A model generated the notes under the pieces. It was not told the origin of the DNA. It did no database searches and was given only the letters and a program-made list of their open reading frames with translations. The position numbers and the translations under genes are program-made. A DNA stretch of 6,602 nucleotides, taken from a bacterium (GTDB lineage: Bacteria; Blakebacterota; Blakebacteria; Blakebacterales; Blakebacteraceae). Of the stretch, positions 5,060-6,602 are shown piece after piece (positions within the stretch are counted from its first letter, which is position 1; the number at the start of each line of letters is the position of its first letter). The stretch covers positions 1 to 6,602 of the forward strand of contig JALGVQ010000158.1 in NCBI GenBank assembly GCA_025774615.1, read 5' to 3'.

Positions 5060-6532
5060 ATGGAACTCACGCCGGGAACAAAGATCCTCGACCTCATCAA
5101 AACCCATGACTTCATGCTCGATTACCTGGCTGACTATGCCGCGGAGTTCGAGAAACTGAAGAACCCGATCCTGCAGAAGACCATGGGCCGATTCGCGACG
5201 ATGCAGATGGCGGCCTCGATGGCAGGCGTCCCGCTGGAAACACTGCTGGCCGATATCGCCAGTGAGATCACGGAGCGGACAGGGGAGGAAGTCATGGTCG
5301 AAGGGGAGTCAGGTCCGCTGCTCGACCCGGAGCGGATCGAGACGCTCAAAGATATCATCAGGGACCTGCACGACGGCACCCCGGTGGAAGATCTGAAGTC
5401 ACGATTTGCCGAACTGCTGACCGATGTGAACCCGACCGAGATCGCGCGGATGGAGCAGCAGTTGATCGCCGAGGGCCTGCCGTCTGACGACGTGAAGAAT
5501 CTCTGCGACGTGCATGTGCAGGTCTTCAGGGAATCGCTCGAGAAGCAGGAGCGGGTGGAAACGCCTCCGGGACACCCGATCCACACCTTCCAGGCCGAGA
5601 ACGAGGCCTTCCGGGAGATCGCGACAGGGCTGGGTGAACAGCTTGACCGGCTCGGGGACCCGCCGTCACCAGAGGTCCTGGACGGCGCCAGGGACGCGCT
5701 CTCCGGCATCCTGGAGGTCCTCTCACAGATCGACATCCACTATGTGAGGAAAGAGAACCAGCTCTTCCCCTTCCTCGAGAAGCACGGTGTCGCCGGCCCG
5801 ACACAGGTGATGTGGGCGATCCACGACGACGTGCGCGCGCTTCTGAAGGAAACACGCGTCGCGCTCGACGAGGGTAACGTGGTCACGCTGGTGGCATCGG
5901 GCCGCAAGCTGGTGCAGACGATCGTGGACATGATCTACAAGGAGGAGAATATCCTCTTCCCCATGTCGCTCGATACTCTGAAGCCTGGTGAATGGGGAGA
6001 GATCCATCGGGGCGAGGGAGAGATAGGCTTCGTGCTGGTCACCCCGGGGACCGAGTGGTCACCCCCCGACGCGGCTCTGCTGGCAGGCCTCGGTGAACAG
6101 GCGGCGGGAATGCCGAAGACACTCCCGCTCGACACGGGGCTTCTGAGCATCGATCAGGTCAACCTGATGCTCAAGAACCTTCCTCTGGACGTCTCGTTCG
6201 TGGATGAGAACGATGAGGTCAGGTACTACTCAGACGTGCCCGATCGGATCTTCCCGCGGAGTCCGGGCGTTATCGGACGCACGGTCCAGAACTGCCACCC
6301 GCCGAACAGTGTTCACATGGTCCAGCGGATTCTTGATGCGTTCCGGTCGGGGGAGAAGGATTCCGCCGAATTCTGGATTGAGATGAAGGACACCTTCATC
6401 CACATTCGCTACTTCGCGATGAGGGATCATGACGGCACCTACCAGGGGTGTCTCGAGGTGAGTCAGGATGTGACTGATATCCGCGCTCTCGAAGGGGAGC
6501 GGAGGCTTCTGGACTGGGGGGAGGGAGAGTGA
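5060..6532 (+). CDS. DUF438-type protein: ScdA_N/DUF1858-like, hemerythrin and PAS domains
   Basis: A 490-residue soluble protein with no signal peptide or transmembrane segment. Residues 1-75 (LTPGTKILDLIKTHDFMLDY and what follows) resemble the small ScdA_N/DUF1858-type domain. Residues 90-160 (ERIETLKDIIRDLHDGTPVEDL, then NPTEIARMEQQLIAEGL) match DUF438. Residues 170-320 form a hemerythrin-like four-helix bundle with likely iron ligands among His172/His175, His227 with Glu232 (HYVRKENQLFPFLEKHG), His255 (WAIHDDVR), Glu295/Glu296 (YKEENILFP) and His316. Residues 360-478 form a PAS domain with FPRSPGVIGRTVQNCHPP (398-415), EFWIEMKDTFIHIRYFAMRD and EVSQDVTDIRALEGERRLLDW. Such proteins are common in anaerobes and are presumed to sense or handle oxygen, nitric oxide or redox state through a di-iron site; no output domain is present. 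The ATG follows AAGGGG by about seven bases. The stop overlaps the next start by one base. Confidence 0.9.
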   Translation: MELTPGTKILDLIKTHDFMLDYLADYAAEFEKLKNPILQKTMGRFATMQMAASMAGVPLETLLADIASEITERTGEEVMVEGESGPLLDPERIETLKDIIRDLHDGTPVEDLKSRFAELLTDVNPTEIARMEQQLIAEGLPSDDVKNLCDVHVQVFRESLEKQERVETPPGHPIHTFQAENEAFREIATGLGEQLDRLGDPPSPEVLDGARDALSGILEVLSQIDIHYVRKENQLFPFLEKHGVAGPTQVMWAIHDDVRALLKETRVALDEGNVVTLVASGRKLVQTIVDMIYKEENILFPMSLDTLKPGEWGEIHRGEGEIGFVLVTPGTEWSPPDAALLAGLGEQAAGMPKTLPLDTGLLSIDQVNLMLKNLPLDVSFVDENDEVRYYSDVPDRIFPRSPGVIGRTVQNCHPPNSVHMVQRILDAFRSGEKDSAEFWIEMKDTFIHIRYFAMRDHDGTYQGCLEVSQDVTDIRALEGERRLLDWGEGE

Positions 6533-6602
6533 TGAGTGATCAGAACCACAGCGATCCGGGTAAGAAAGAGAAGCAGTCTGGTGGTATTCCGGTCGCGGAA
6601 CC
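6532..6602 (+). CDS. Start of a hypothetical gene, 3' truncated, coupled to the DUF438 gene
   Basis: An ATG at 6532 overlaps the TGA of the DUF438 gene by one base (TGATG). It is preceded by GGGAGGGAGAG, a purine-rich ribosome-binding site inside the end of that gene. The frame stays open to the window edge and encodes about 23 residues (MSDQNHSDPGKKEKQSGG, then IPVAE). This leader is polar and lysine-rich and looks disordered, with no hydrophobic segment. Nothing in it identifies a family. The overlap implies translational coupling and a functional link with the hemerythrin/PAS protein. Confidence 0.6.
   Translation, partial: MSDQNHSDPGKKEKQSGGIPVAE

Overview
The window is densely coding DNA of moderately high GC content (roughly 60 % by eye). 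It has no rRNA, tRNA, CRISPR array or insertion sequence, and no gene-free stretch longer than about 170 bases. Gene content suggests an anaerobic or microaerophilic bacterium. It includes a hemerythrin/PAS (DUF438) protein, a dehydrogenase of the 2,4-diaminopentanoate dehydrogenase type known from amino-acid fermenters, and extracytoplasmic thiol-redox proteins. The phylum cannot be fixed from sequence alone; an uncultured FCB-type or similar lineage is only a guess.

Layout: (1) 1-684 (+), the C-terminal part of a probable Ntn-hydrolase of the C45/acyltransferase kind, cut by the window edge. (2) 708-1754 (-), an exported 5'-nucleotidase-fold protein in which every expected metal ligand position is replaced, with a conserved-looking Cys-Glu-Cys motif. 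(3) A 168-bp divergent intergenic region with a weak promoter candidate, a small hairpin resembling a dispersed repeat, and a GC-rich hairpin abutting a ribosome-binding site. (4) 1923-2465 (+), a membrane-anchored MauD/TlpA-type thioredoxin-fold protein (CDIC). It converges on, and overlaps by 35 bp, (5) 2431-2898 (-), a MauE/DoxX-type four-helix membrane protein (CGC). (6) 2912-3916 (-), a 2,4-diaminopentanoate dehydrogenase-like NAD(P)-dependent enzyme 13 bp upstream of mauE. (7) 4025-4897 (-), an aldo/keto-reductase-fold protein lacking three of the four catalytic tetrad residues. (8) A 162-bp divergent region. (9) 5060-6532 (+), the DUF438-hemerythrin-PAS protein. (10) The start of a gene coupled to it by a 1-nt overlap at 6532.

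Themes: genes 7, 6 and 5 run in the same direction and could be one transcript, although a 108-bp gap after the first may hold a second promoter. The MauD-like/MauE pair, with the exported CEC protein divergent from it, suggests a periplasmic dithiol/disulfide pathway whose client is not the classical methylamine dehydrogenase, since no mauA or mauB is visible here. Two of the proteins keep an enzyme fold but not the enzyme's active-site residues. These, and the redox cluster, are the points most worth a second look.
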